From Hespellia sp. (lineage in GTDB: Bacteria > Bacillota > Clostridia > Lachnospirales > Lachnospiraceae), in assembly GCA_028693555.1 (NCBI GenBank), contig JAQUVD010000011.1, forward strand, positions 1 to 64,000: a DNA stretch of 64,000 bases, written 5' to 3'. Every line of letters begins with the position of its first letter. Positions within the stretch are counted from its first letter, which is position 1. A program made the translations under genes and the position numbers. The notes beneath the pieces were generated by a model. It was not told where the DNA came from. It saw nothing but the letters and a program-made list of their open reading frames with translations, and did not search any database. Positions 1 to 8,252 of this stretch are shown one piece after another.

Positions 1-508
1 TGCATATTTCAGGTTTAGAAAATCCTTCTAATCTAGTAGTTAATGCACGTATTTCTGCATTTGGAACAATCACATCATCAATACCTACATCTATTGAAAA
101 TGGTACCTTTATATTTTTTATTTTACCCACCAATTTTGTTTTCACACCCGGATATTTCTTTTCTAATGTAATCTGTTCTGTTCCAGTTACTTTCAGTGTT
201 ATATAATCATTTTCACTTTCTTGTTCACAAATTTCCTGCATCACAGATTGAATATTGCCTAGTTCATTGGACATCCAGCGAATCATAAAGTCCATATCTC
301 TGGTAGGTCTACTGTCAAATTGGGTTAATGTATATATAAACATGCCCCCTTTTAAAATCATATTCTCTCTAAATTTTGAAGTTGATAATCTTCTTAAAAA
401 TTCCTCCTGAAAGAAAAGCTGAAGACTCAACTGATAGTTAATCCCTTCCTTCTTTGCCTGATTCTTTAATCTGGCCAATACAGATGCTTCAATATTAGTT
501 ATAGCCAT
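1..508 (-). CDS. abiEii: AbiEii toxin, nucleotidyltransferase (partial, runs off left edge)
   Basis: This is the N-terminal part (about 169 residues visible) of an AbiEii/AbiGii-family nucleotidyltransferase, the toxin of type IV toxin-antitoxin and abortive-infection modules. The diagnostic motif is visible around residues 53-76: a KGG turn followed by SRPTRDMDFM, matching the family GGxxL...RxTxDxD active-site signature. In the family such proteins transfer nucleotides to tRNA or other targets and arrest growth. The ATG overlaps the end of the upstream antitoxin gene by 10 bases, the usual translational coupling of AbiE pairs. The C-terminal half is outside the window, so its intactness cannot be judged. 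A virulence-type or housekeeping nucleotidyltransferase is unlikely given the partner gene. Confidence 0.88.
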   Translation of the reverse strand, partial: MAITNIEASVLARLKNQAKKEGINYQLSLQLFFQEEFLRRLSTSKFRENMILKGGMFIYTLTQFDSRPTRDMDFMIRWMSNELGNIQSVMQEICEQESENDYITLKVTGTEQITLEKKYPGVKTKLVGKIKNIKVPFSIDVGIDDVIVPNAEIRALTTRLEGFSKPEIC

Positions 509-1092
509 GTCGCAAGTACCTCCCTTACCTTTTTCTCTACACGTAGCAGCTTTGCATACTCCGCCAGTCTTGCCCTATCTTTTTTATCATCTCGAAGATA
601 ATGTTGAATCGCAAAATTAAATACCTCTGCATCTATCTTCTTTCTATGCAGCAGACAATCACATATTGTTCTGTCCCTATCGTAAATAGATATTTCAACC
701 CCATCTATTTCCACTTTTACTGCACCTGCGAGCAGACGATTGGTGGCAATAAAGTGTGGTTTAATCAGTGGATAGTCTATTTTAAATCTGGTTCTTGCAC
801 TTTTATTATCAACTGCAATATGCCATGCTGAAGGTGTTCTTTCTGTGTATCCATAGTAATCCAGTGCACTTTCCATACAGATAATGCTATCTGGAAAAAG
901 CTTTGCAATCAAAGGTATATCAGAAAAAGAGTTTTCATCTATATACTGATAGTACCCTCTGCGAATCTGCTCAACCTCGCCATTATCTACCAATTGTTTC
1001 AGATTCCTATAATAAATCCCATTTTCAATGAGCTGCGATGTACGCATAACGCCATCATATTTTTCAAATATTTTTTTTATTTTCTTTTCCAT
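499..1092 (-). CDS. abiEi: AbiEi antitoxin / transcriptional autorepressor
   Basis: This 197-residue protein is the antitoxin partner of the adjoining AbiEii gene. Residues 1-50 form a winged-helix region (KYDGVMRTSQLIENGI...RRGYY), the N-terminal DNA-binding part typical of type IV antitoxins. The rest matches the AbiEi C-terminal region, including ESALDYYGYT, IYDRDRTICDCL and a basic end. Members bind inverted repeats in their own promoter and neutralise the toxin without a stable protein complex. The perfect inverted repeat just upstream of the start is the expected binding site. The start ATG follows a GGAGAG ribosome site. A near-identical copy of the last 100 bases lies about 3.8 kb to the right as a relic. 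Confidence 0.88.
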   Translation of the reverse strand: MEKKIKKIFEKYDGVMRTSQLIENGIYYRNLKQLVDNGEVEQIRRGYYQYIDENSFSDIPLIAKLFPDSIICMESALDYYGYTERTPSAWHIAVDNKSARTRFKIDYPLIKPHFIATNRLLAGAVKVEIDGVEISIYDRDRTICDCLLHRKKIDAEVFNFAIQHYLRDDKKDRARLAEYAKLLRVEKKVREVLATWL

Positions 1093-1111
1093 TTTCTCTC
1101 CAATACGTTCT

Positions 1112-1190
1112 ATTACATTAAACTATACAATTTCTATTTGGTTTTTGTATAGTTTAATGTAATTATACTGCATACATCTCTGATTGTCTA
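1112..1190 (-). promoter_or_regulatory. abiE promoter and AbiEi operator (19-bp inverted repeat)
   Basis: A perfect 19-bp inverted repeat has arms at 1112-1130 and 1145-1163, separated by 14 bp. A promoter with -35 TAGACA (1185-1190), a 17-bp spacer and -10 TATAAT (1162-1167) reads left toward abiEi. The right arm touches the -10 box and the repeat covers the likely transcription start, so a bound repressor would block initiation. That the ligand is AbiEi is inferred from the known autoregulation of AbiE systems. Confidence 0.75.
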
Positions 1191-1277
1191 TTGCAATTTA
1201 TTAATCAATGGATTAGAATACTTTTTACAGCCCCTTCTTTTTTTCTTTTACCAGAAATCTCACACTTTATTCATACA

Positions 1278-1309
1278 AGAAAAGCCGCCCCAAAAAAGGC
1301 GGCTTTTCT
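1278..1309 (-). terminator. Intrinsic terminator of the surface-protein gene
   Basis: A 12-bp perfect stem (arms 1278-1289 and 1298-1309) with an eight-base loop starts ten bases after the stop codon of the surface protein. The arms carry the GCCGCC/GGCGGC core flanked by A and T runs, so it could work in both directions. Confidence 0.8.
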
Positions 1310-1318
1310 CAATTTAGA

Positions 1319-3543
1319 TTATTGTTTGGAATTTTTTTTACGAGTTTTCTGTGTGATTCCAACAGTTACAATTCCTCCTGCGGAAAGCATCAATATCGCT
1401 AACCATAAAAACATATTACTGTCATCTCCGGTCTGAGGAGTGGTTACATTCTTAGCTTTGTTGCTATCATTATTAGTGTTGCCTTTGTCTGTAGCACTAG
1501 TTTTCTTCACAAGCCCGTCAATGGCTTTTTGAATAGCGGCAGCATAGCCATCAACTGTTTTCTGCTCTGTGATATTCTTTCCTCTTACTACTGCATTTTT
1601 AGCATCGTTCAATGCTTTTACGCTTGCGTCGGTGTAAATGGAAAGGTCAGCAGGTATTTTGCCAATAGCAGTATCTACCTTGCTGTAATCCGCACCTTTA
1701 TATTTCAGAGCCTTGATCGCATCTCGAATGGCTGTCGCATATCCGTCAACAATGGTCTGCTCTGCCTGTGTTTTATTTCTATCAACAGCGGCTTTTGCAT
1801 CATTCAACGCTTGCACACTTGCGCTCGTATAAACGGAAAGGTCGGCAGGAATTTCACTGATTGCCTTATCTACATCTGTGTAATCCGCTGCTGTTGGTGT
1901 AGGCGGGGCTACATAGGCACTAATTTCAATGTTCTCTGCTTCTGAGGCAAGAACTGTACCGCTTGCTTTGACACGGATGTCATAGCTTTGGTTGGGAAGT
2001 CCTGTAATCGTAGTTCCTGTAATCGCCGTCCATGCAGCCGTAGAACCAGACACTCGGTATTCCATCGTGCTGTTCACACCGCTGATTTTTCCGTTGTTAT
2101 TTGCAGCCGTGGAGCAATCCGTTTTAGTAAGTCCAGCTGGCTGTGCTGCCTGTGTAACAGTTATCGTCTGTACATCGGAAGCGGAGGTTGCCACTCCATC
2201 GCCTTTGTCATAAACCTGTACACCATTTGCTGCGGTAACACCTGTAATATTCATTGTAGTATCTGTTACATCAATCCAGTTAGCACCACCATCTACGCTG
2301 TACTGCATATTGGTTGTAATGCCTGTCAGCGTACCGCCATTTTCACTCGTTGCAGTAAATCATCCTGCATTTGGTGTATTAGCCTTTGGCAGAGTGACCT
2401 CAAGTGCAATTTCACTAAAATCACTTGCATAATCTGTCTTGTTATCTCCGTTTAATTGCTCGGAGAAAACTTTCAATGTGTAATTGCCTACGCCAAGACC
2501 AGTCGGGATATTCACAGTCTGTGTTCCGTTTTCACTACTCTGTGCAATATTTCCGTAGTAAAGCACGTTGCCACTTGCATCGCACAGCATAGTCGATACA
2601 TATTCGTTTGAACCTGTTGCAGCATTTGAATAATCAATGGATATACTTCCGCCTGCTGCGACAGTAGCGCTGCTTCCAGAGGTTAAACTAGCAATAAAGA
2701 TACGGCTTGTATCCAGTAAAGTGACTTTCCAATTTTTTGTTGCGTCAGTATACTCAGAAACAGAATTTAACGCGGCGGCACCTACGTTGCCACTTGATTT
2801 GCCGCCTTCGGCGGCAGATGAGAAGAGAACAGAGTTCAGATTTAAGTTAAAAGCGGGACGCACACCCGGGTAGGTATGATCTACACCGTAGTTATAGACA
2901 GTGCCGTCCTCGATCACGAAGCCCGCATTGTAAGAATAATTGTAGTTGGGCGACCGCAGCCACCAACCGCCAGCGGCTCCGTCGCTTGTCGTTGTTGCAA
3001 GTCCCTCATCTCTATGATTTGCCCCTATGTATGTTGCCGCTTCCGCTGCTGATAAATAAAACACCTTCTCATCTGCAAGAGAACTCGTTCCCCAAGGAAG
3101 ACTATATTGGGTTGCTTCAGCATCACTTTTGCTCACGCTTTTGAGGCTAATTTTTCAAAAGCTGTAAATGCATCGCTGTCTGCAAATGCAGTACACCGAC
3201 CTTGAGCGTCACTGTGCTGCCATTCGTTTGGATTGGTCTGTCCTTCATTTGCTATCCCTTCTGCATCAAACGGCTTATTATTTTGCTCCAGCAGATATTC
3301 AGACAGCAGGAACATACCTTGTGCTGCACCTGTATTATCTGCGTCTGCGTCAAGCACTTTCCACTTGATGTCTTCGCCGTTGTAGTTTCCAAAGTACACG
3401 AAATCCTTGTCCGCTACGCCGCTTGTTCCAAGTTCCATGTTTTTGGTTGTGGTATCTTCGGCATTTGCCACCACACTGTTAAATGGCACGATACCAAGTA
3501 CCATTGCCACCGCTAAGAGTAGCGATAAAATTCTCTTTTTCAT
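1319..3543 (-). pseudogene. DUF6273 / FIVAR-repeat sortase-anchored surface protein, broken by a frameshift and an in-frame stop
   Basis: One gene for a secreted wall protein of about 740 residues is split into three reading segments. The first carries a signal peptide (MKKRILSLLLAVAMVLGIV...ANA) after a good AGGAGG site, then the start of a DUF6273 domain (FVYFGNYNGEDIKWKVLD). The frame is lost near 3133-3136, where one missing base after AAAGC would restore KA-VSKSDAE. The second segment completes DUF6273 (WWLRSPN...GVRPAFNL) and an Ig-like region, then meets TGA at 2360-2362. The third continues in the same frame with another beta-rich region, two FIVAR-type helical repeats of about 70 residues (ADYTDVDKAI..., ADYSKVDTAI...), and a TPQTGD sortase signal with membrane anchor and basic tail. 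The start overlaps the TetR stop as ATGA, so the two genes are coupled. Confidence 0.8.
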
Positions 3544-4160
3544 TGCGTTTCCTCCTGACAAGATGATTGATTTGCAGGTTCCGATTTTTCATCGAGATAT
3601 TTTTCCTTAAGCATACTACACATCTGACACAGCATATCCATCTGGGGCTTTAAGTAACCTTCGTCCTCAAACAACGCATAGTGTACACTGGCACGTACAA
3701 AAGTAAAAATCATCGGCTGTATGATTTGCCACGGAATACCCAAACGACGCTCCAGCTGCTTTGCATACTCTGTGTATCTCTGCTCCACGCCCTTGAAAAA
3801 TTCTTTGCCGTATTCCAGATATTTGGGAGAGGTGTACACCTGATACATAAAGCGGTATTTTTTGCCGTGCTTTTTTGCTGTCCAGTAGGGCACTTCCTCC
3901 ACAAAGCGTTTAATATCCGCCGGGTCTTTGGGGGACAGTGCCATAAATTCGTCCTCCACCTTTGCCATACAATAGGCGGTAGACTGAATAATTAAATCGT
4001 CGATGCTGTCAAAGTACACGTACATATTGCCCGTCGTCATACCACAAGCCTTTGCAAGTGCCTTCAGCCCTGTTGATGCTATCCCGTTTTCACAATAACA
4101 GTCAAAGCACTGTTCCATAATTTCAATTTTTCTTTGTTTGTGCTGCTCTGATACGCCCAT
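3540..4160 (-). CDS. TetR-family transcriptional regulator
   Basis: This 206-residue protein has an N-terminal TetR helix-turn-helix (about residues 10-55: IMEQCFDCYCENGIAS...LKALAKACGMTTGNMYVYFDS), including the conserved xxxGNxYxYFxS recognition helix end. The remaining helices form a divergent ligand-binding domain with no assignable effector. It is the first gene of a two-gene unit: its TGA overlaps the ATG of the surface-protein gene by four bases. It probably controls that surface gene and itself. The start ATG is preceded by GGAAGGCGG. With the downstream gene broken, the regulator may no longer have its original purpose. Confidence 0.85.
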   Translation of the reverse strand: MGVSEQHKQRKIEIMEQCFDCYCENGIASTGLKALAKACGMTTGNMYVYFDSIDDLIIQSTAYCMAKVEDEFMALSPKDPADIKRFVEEVPYWTAKKHGKKYRFMYQVYTSPKYLEYGKEFFKGVEQRYTEYAKQLERRLGIPWQIIQPMIFTFVRASVHYALFEDEGYLKPQMDMLCQMCSMLKEKYLDEKSEPANQSSCQEETQ

Positions 4161-4200
4161 GTTTAACCGCCTTCCAACTGTAGTTACTAATTACTTAATC

Positions 4201-4229
4201 AGTATAGCGTAAATTCAAAGGATGCTCAA
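4201..4229 (-). promoter_or_regulatory. Promoter of the tetR-surface protein unit
   Basis: Reading left, -35 TTGAGC (4224-4229), a 17-bp spacer and -10 TATACT (4201-4206) precede the tetR start by about 40 bases. Just downstream are two tandem AGTAA(T/C)T heptamers, a possible self-operator. The match to consensus is good at -10 and moderate at -35. Confidence 0.5.
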
Positions 4230-4257
4230 TAGTTTTTCCGAAAAAGGTCTTGTTTTT

Positions 4258-4380
4258 TTGCTTTTAATATTATTTAAAGCCATGTCGCAAGTACCTCCCT
4301 TACCTTTTTCTCTACACGTAGCAGCTTTGCATACTCCACCAGTCTTGCCCTATCTTTTTTATCATCTCGACGATAATGTT
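4258..4380 (-). pseudogene. Relic of a second abiEi-abiEii junction
   Basis: Bases 4278-4380 match 503-605, the 3' end of abiEi, with only two differences in 103. The copy keeps the antitoxin C-terminus ending in ATWL and its stop, and the ATG of abiEii. Homology fades after about seven abiEii codons (MALNNIK against MAITNIE in the intact gene). At the other end it breaks off at 4380 inside abiEi. It cannot encode a working protein. Together with the intact locus it forms a direct repeat bracketing the TetR-surface protein block. Confidence 0.85.
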
Positions 4381-4400
4381 CACTATTAAGATGCAAACAC

Positions 4401-4483
4401 TTGATAACTTTTGTAATATGAGTTAAATTGTTTATTAAGGAAATGGGTTTTCACCGTATTTTAAACGGGCTGCTCGTTTCCTT
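4401..4483 (+). promoter_or_regulatory. Promoter and leader hairpin before the DUF5808 gene
   Basis: -35 TTGATA (4401-4406), a 17-bp spacer and -10 TAAATT (4424-4429) point right. Immediately after the expected start lies a nested hairpin: outer arms AAGGAAA and TTTCCTT (4437-4443, 4477-4483), inner CCGT/ACGG, followed by TTTTT. This resembles a terminator inside the leader, so attenuation is possible. The rest of 4161-4524 holds only the tetR promoter and the abiE relic. Confidence 0.4.
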
Positions 4484-4524
4484 TTTACTACTCATATGAT
4501 AATATCTTTTTAGGAGGTTTTCCT

Positions 4525-5418
4525 ATGCTTGGCTTTATCATCTTTTTTCTGACAGATATCTTCATGACAGCTATTTTCATGGCTGTATACGGCGGACGGC
4601 GCCGCTATCATGATGGAATGCTGCTGTGCGTGCACATTCCGGAGTATGCGCTGCACGATTCCGAATTAACCGAATTTATAGAACACTATAAAAAGCAGAT
4701 TCGATTATTTTACATGAGCAACATCATCATTGGCGGTGCCATCAGTTTTCTTATCTTTTGGTATCTTTCTATTTTCATGATGATCTGGTCCCTATGGCTG
4801 CTTCAGCTCATGGCGGGCTCTTTGCTCCTAATCTATAAAGCGAATCGGATATTGTACGAAATGAAAATAAGACGCGGCTGGGGCCTTGGCTATGAAGATG
4901 ATGATATCTATTGGAAAAATGGATTCTATGCCAATCCCAAAGATGACTGTTTTCTAGTCGCGGATCGTGTCTGCTCATCAAATTTAACCATGAACATGGG
5001 AAAGAAATCCGGACGTCTTACTGCTTTGACTGGAATTGGAGTGACCGTCCTTTTACTCGTTGTCTTGTGCGTTGTATTTCTCATTACTGACTTCACACCA
5101 CGGACACTTTCTGTATCCGGTCATGAAGTTCAGATTTCAGCTCCGATGTACGACATCGCGTTTGATACAACAGAAATTGCATCTGTCGAATTGCTCGATT
5201 CAATTCCGGAAGATCATTTTCGTAAGACCAACGGACTTTCCGATAATCGTCAGCAGGTTGGAAGTTTCCGTGGAAATGAACTAGGCAATTGCAGATTGTA
5301 TCTGTATCGGGGATACACGCCAGTGCTGAAAATTCAATTAAAAGACTATACGGTTTATATCAATAGTAAAGACCCAGATGAGACGCAAAAATGGTATCAG
5401 GAACTCACATCATCCTGA
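4525..5418 (+). CDS. DUF5808-domain membrane protein
   Basis: This 297-residue protein is of unknown function. The N-terminus has one membrane segment (residues 2-21), then two more around 65-105. A DUF5808-like motif follows at about 125-165 (YWKNGFYANPKDDCFLV...TMNMGKKSGR), the same WxxGxxYxNPxDxxxFV pattern seen in SdpI/DUF1648-type membrane proteins. After a further membrane helix (about 170-192) the C-terminal 100 residues look like a bacterial PH-like domain that would lie outside the membrane. The ATG has a strong AGGAGG site. It is transcribed alone and its stop lies inside a terminator hairpin. A role in sensing or resisting envelope stress is only a guess from the family. Confidence 0.65.
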   Translation: MLGFIIFFLTDIFMTAIFMAVYGGRRRYHDGMLLCVHIPEYALHDSELTEFIEHYKKQIRLFYMSNIIIGGAISFLIFWYLSIFMMIWSLWLLQLMAGSLLLIYKANRILYEMKIRRGWGLGYEDDDIYWKNGFYANPKDDCFLVADRVCSSNLTMNMGKKSGRLTALTGIGVTVLLLVVLCVVFLITDFTPRTLSVSGHEVQISAPMYDIAFDTTEIASVELLDSIPEDHFRKTNGLSDNRQQVGSFRGNELGNCRLYLYRGYTPVLKIQLKDYTVYINSKDPDETQKWYQELTSS

Positions 5419-5428
5419 TACCATTTTT
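5390..5428. terminator. Bidirectional terminator between convergent genes
   Basis: A perfect 13-bp stem (5390-5402 with 5413-5425) and ten-base loop is followed by TTTTT on the plus strand and preceded by AAAA, so it can end both the DUF5808 gene, whose stop is inside it, and the converging Uma2 gene. Confidence 0.8.
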
Positions 5429-5429
5429 C

Positions 5430-6011
5430 TTATAGTTCTTTGAAATTTAATGTCAATTTTCCCTCATAAATCCCCACTGGTATTTCATCTTCAAATGTAT
5501 ATTCCTTTAGATCATCATTTTCAAGATCATACACCTGAATACGTTTCTTTTTGTAATCAACAATCCAGTATTCTCTCACCCCATAAGTGCGATATTTAAA
5601 TAATTTGATGACATAATCCATACGAACAGAACTCTCTGATACAATCTCTACCACTAAATCCGGTGCTCCATGACAACCCTTCTCATCCATTTTCGATTCG
5701 TTGCATACAACCACGACGTCCGGTTCCACGTAGTTATTCGTCTCGTCTAAATAAACTGCATATGGGGCAATGTATGTCTTGCATCCGCCCTTCTCCGCCT
5801 TAACAAATTTGCGAAATTCACTATAAATGAATCCGGCAATATCCTGATGTGTTGCGGTGGGTGTTGCCATCATATACAACGTTCCATCAATCAATTCTGC
5901 TCTTTCACCTTCTGGCAGATTTTCAATATCTGCAACCGTATATATCGTTTCTTTCTTTTTCATGACAGCATATCCCCCATCAAAATAATCATTTCTCTGT
6001 GCTAATCCCAT
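5430..6011 (-). CDS. Uma2-family (DUF820) putative restriction endonuclease fold protein
   Basis: This 193-residue protein belongs to the Uma2/DUF820 branch of the PD-(D/E)XK nucleases. The family landmarks are all present: ERAELIDGTLY near residue 38, the acidic pair in NYVEPDVVVV, PDLVVEIVSESS, and YRTYGVREYWIVD, which supply the D, E and downstream Lys/Tyr positions. Biological substrates are unknown for the family, which is amplified in many bacteria as single genes. I chose the first ATG because GAGGAGG lies upstream; an internal start at MKKKETIY (residue 17) also has a purine-rich site. It stands alone between a terminator and the pyruvate kinase gene. Confidence 0.85.
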   Translation of the reverse strand: MGLAQRNDYFDGGYAVMKKKETIYTVADIENLPEGERAELIDGTLYMMATPTATHQDIAGFIYSEFRKFVKAEKGGCKTYIAPYAVYLDETNNYVEPDVVVVCNESKMDEKGCHGAPDLVVEIVSESSVRMDYVIKLFKYRTYGVREYWIVDYKKKRIQVYDLENDDLKEYTFEDEIPVGIYEGKLTLNFKEL

Positions 6012-6078
6012 TATAGCATATCCTCCTCTTTTTGTATCAATGATCTACAATGGGCACTCCCCTTTCTTCACTTGTACT

Positions 6079-7497
6079 CTATCCTTCGACTGCTTCCACC
6101 TTAATCAGATTCGTATTCCCAATGTCCCCAGTCAGTTGTCCACCAGTCAGCACAACATTATCACCCTTTTCCAGTTGAAACGTTTTCTTCGCATTTTCCA
6201 TCGCTGTCCGGAACATACACTCCATTGTCTCAAATTTACAGCACAATACCGGAGTCACACCCCAGCTTAAGTTGAGCTTGCGCCACACTTTTTCTGACAT
6301 TGTCATACCAACGATGTCTACAGGGCATCGAAATCTGCTGACCATCCGAGCAGTTCTTCCACTGATCGAGTTGACGACGATACAGCTTGCATTCACGTCA
6401 ATTGCCATGGCGCAAGCGGAATGCGAGATAGCATCTAAATTATTCTTGATTGTAAATTCGGCAACTTTAAATCTCCTTGCATAGTCAATGCCACCCTCGG
6501 TGTATCTCACAGTTTCTGCCATGCTGCGTACCGCTTCCACCGGATATTTTCCCGATGCAGTCTCCCCTGAGAGCATAATCGCTGACGTCCCGTCATAAAC
6601 TGCGTTCGCCACATCGGATACTTCCGCTCTTGTCGGTCTTGGATTGTGAATCATAGATTCCAGCATCTCGGTCGCCGTAATGACGCGCGTCCCAAGCATT
6701 CTGCACTTACTGATCAGGTACTTCTGAATCGAAGGTACTTCCATTGCCGGAATTTCAACCCCCAAATCTCCTCTTGCTATCATAATTCCATCCGCAATTT
6801 TACAGATATCCTCCACGCATTCTACGCCGGACCGATTCTCTATTTTCGCAATGATATCAATCTCTTTCCCACCATTTTCATTCAAAAAATCTCTCAACAC
6901 TCTTACGTCTTCTCCGGTTGAGACAAACGATGCGGCTACATAATCCACATCATTTTCAATTCCGAACAATAAATCTTCTTTATCCTGTGTACTTAAAAAT
7001 GCTTGTTTCATAACTTTTCCCGGAAAGTTCATACTCTTTCGGTTAGAAATATCTCCGCCCACAACCACTTTGCACCGTACTTCGCCACCTTGAATCACAG
7101 TGACTCGAAAGATAACCAATCCATTATTTACCAGAATGGTATCACCCACGTCTAAATTTTCAGCTAAATGTTTGTAATTCACAGACACTCTTGTGTGATT
7201 TCCAATCACATCCTCTGTTGTAAATGTAAAATCATCGCCTTCCTTCAATGTAATCTGTCCCTTTTCAAAAGTGCCGATGCGGTATTCCGGTCCTTTTGTA
7301 TCAAGCATAATAGGAATAGGAAGTGCCAGTTTGGTTCGAACATTTTTAATTACATCCATCTTCTTCTGATGTTCTTCATGCGTACCATGCGAGAAATTAA
7401 GTCTCGCCACATTCATACCTGCTTTACACATTTCGATTAAGGTCTCTTCTGTTTCACAGGCAGGTCCAACTGTACATATAATTTTTGTTTTACGCAT
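6079..7497 (-). CDS. pyk: Pyruvate kinase
   Basis: This 472-residue enzyme makes pyruvate and ATP from phosphoenolpyruvate and ADP, the last step of glycolysis. The N-terminus MRKTKIICTVGPAC, the substrate loop NVARLNFSHG, the catalytic lysine in IIAKIENRSG, the metal site MIARGDLGVEIP and the signature TATEMLESMIHNPRPTRAE are all intact. Length fits the single-domain-extended type without the C-terminal PEP-utiliser-like extension found in Bacillus. Its start overlaps the preceding 61-residue membrane protein gene by eight bases, so the two are translated together. Confidence 0.96.
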   Translation of the reverse strand: MRKTKIICTVGPACETEETLIEMCKAGMNVARLNFSHGTHEEHQKKMDVIKNVRTKLALPIPIMLDTKGPEYRIGTFEKGQITLKEGDDFTFTTEDVIGNHTRVSVNYKHLAENLDVGDTILVNNGLVIFRVTVIQGGEVRCKVVVGGDISNRKSMNFPGKVMKQAFLSTQDKEDLLFGIENDVDYVAASFVSTGEDVRVLRDFLNENGGKEIDIIAKIENRSGVECVEDICKIADGIMIARGDLGVEIPAMEVPSIQKYLISKCRMLGTRVITATEMLESMIHNPRPTRAEVSDVANAVYDGTSAIMLSGETASGKYPVEAVRSMAETVRYTEGGIDYARRFKVAEFTIKNNLDAISHSACAMAIDVNASCIVVNSISGRTARMVSRFRCPVDIVGMTMSEKVWRKLNLSWGVTPVLCCKFETMECMFRTAMENAKKTFQLEKGDNVVLTGGQLTGDIGNTNLIKVEAVEG

Positions 7498-7675
7498 GTT
7501 TTTTTCCTCCTGCTTTTTTCTTTTCTATGCTCTGTTCCATCTTTTCTACTATGACAGCCTCATCTTCCTCCTGTTCTTTTTGTGATTTTTTCGGTCCATT
7601 TTCCACCCACCAGCAAAGCCCCAGCGATGCTAATGTTGCTACAATTAATAAAATAAATATAATATCTCCAAACAT
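7490..7675 (-). CDS. Small single-pass membrane protein upstream of pyk
   Basis: This 61-residue protein has one N-terminal membrane helix (FGDIIFILLIVATLASLGLCWW) followed by a highly charged Lys/Glu-rich cytoplasmic tail. The ATG follows a strong GGAGGAT site. Its 3' end overlaps the pyruvate kinase start by eight bases, implying coupled translation. I do not recognise a family. A membrane tether or modulator of a glycolytic enzyme is conceivable but not shown by the sequence. Confidence 0.7.
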   Translation of the reverse strand: MFGDIIFILLIVATLASLGLCWWVENGPKKSQKEQEEDEAVIVEKMEQSIEKKKAGGKKHA

Positions 7676-7796
7676 GATTCTATCCTCCTGATTTTACGTA
7701 CACCAAGAACATCTGCCCTCAATAAACAGACTTTCCCGGATGTAACGCATCAAAATAAACCCGTGTGTTCCACAGGCAGGTTACAGTTTTCTCATG

Positions 7797-8210
7797 TTAG
7801 ATTCGTTTTTTTCCATCCTGATTGTGAATGTAATTTAGAAGTACTGCCACATAACGCTTGTCATCTGTTATAACAAGATTCGCAGTAAAGTAGAAGATAG
7901 ATAAGCCCCAGTATAGCAAAAGCGCACAGAAGAAGACAGCAGTAAGTCGGATTGCTCTCTCTGTCGGTGCTGTTTTTGAAATAGACTCCTGAATCGAAGA
8001 AGTGGAAATGCCGCGCGTCCCCATCATCTCAGTTGTACTGATATCAACATCAGACAAACGGTCACTTCCGATTTGATAATGAAATGCACTGTGATTTTCA
8101 GAATTTGATACGCCAAAAACATCTGTCTTCACTGACTTGAAGCAGATGGCAGAAAATACAATACTGAGCAATAAAATCATACATAATACTTTCTTTTTTT
8201 GGCTGTTCAT
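7797..8210 (-). CDS. Hypothetical two-pass membrane protein
   Basis: This 137-residue protein has an N-terminal hydrophobic segment (about 8-24, VLCMILLLSIVFSAICF) that may be a signal anchor, a polar extracytoplasmic stretch rich in Ser and Thr, and a second membrane helix (about 90-112). The short C-terminal tail is charged. I recognise no family. It lies 120 bases upstream of the small membrane protein-pyk pair in the same orientation, and 42 bases downstream of the sugar-acid operon, so it may be transcribed with either. Confidence 0.6.
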   Translation of the reverse strand: MNSQKKKVLCMILLLSIVFSAICFKSVKTDVFGVSNSENHSAFHYQIGSDRLSDVDISTTEMMGTRGISTSSIQESISKTAPTERAIRLTAVFFCALLLYWGLSIFYFTANLVITDDKRYVAVLLNYIHNQDGKKRI

Positions 8211-8252
8211 CTTGTCACCTCAGCGTTACTATATCACATGTGTCACTGAATA

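Noticed and set aside
2360-2362. In-frame TGA as selenocysteine
   Set aside because: No conserved redox context and no convincing stem-loop follows directly; the gene also has an independent frameshift, so simple inactivation is more likely.
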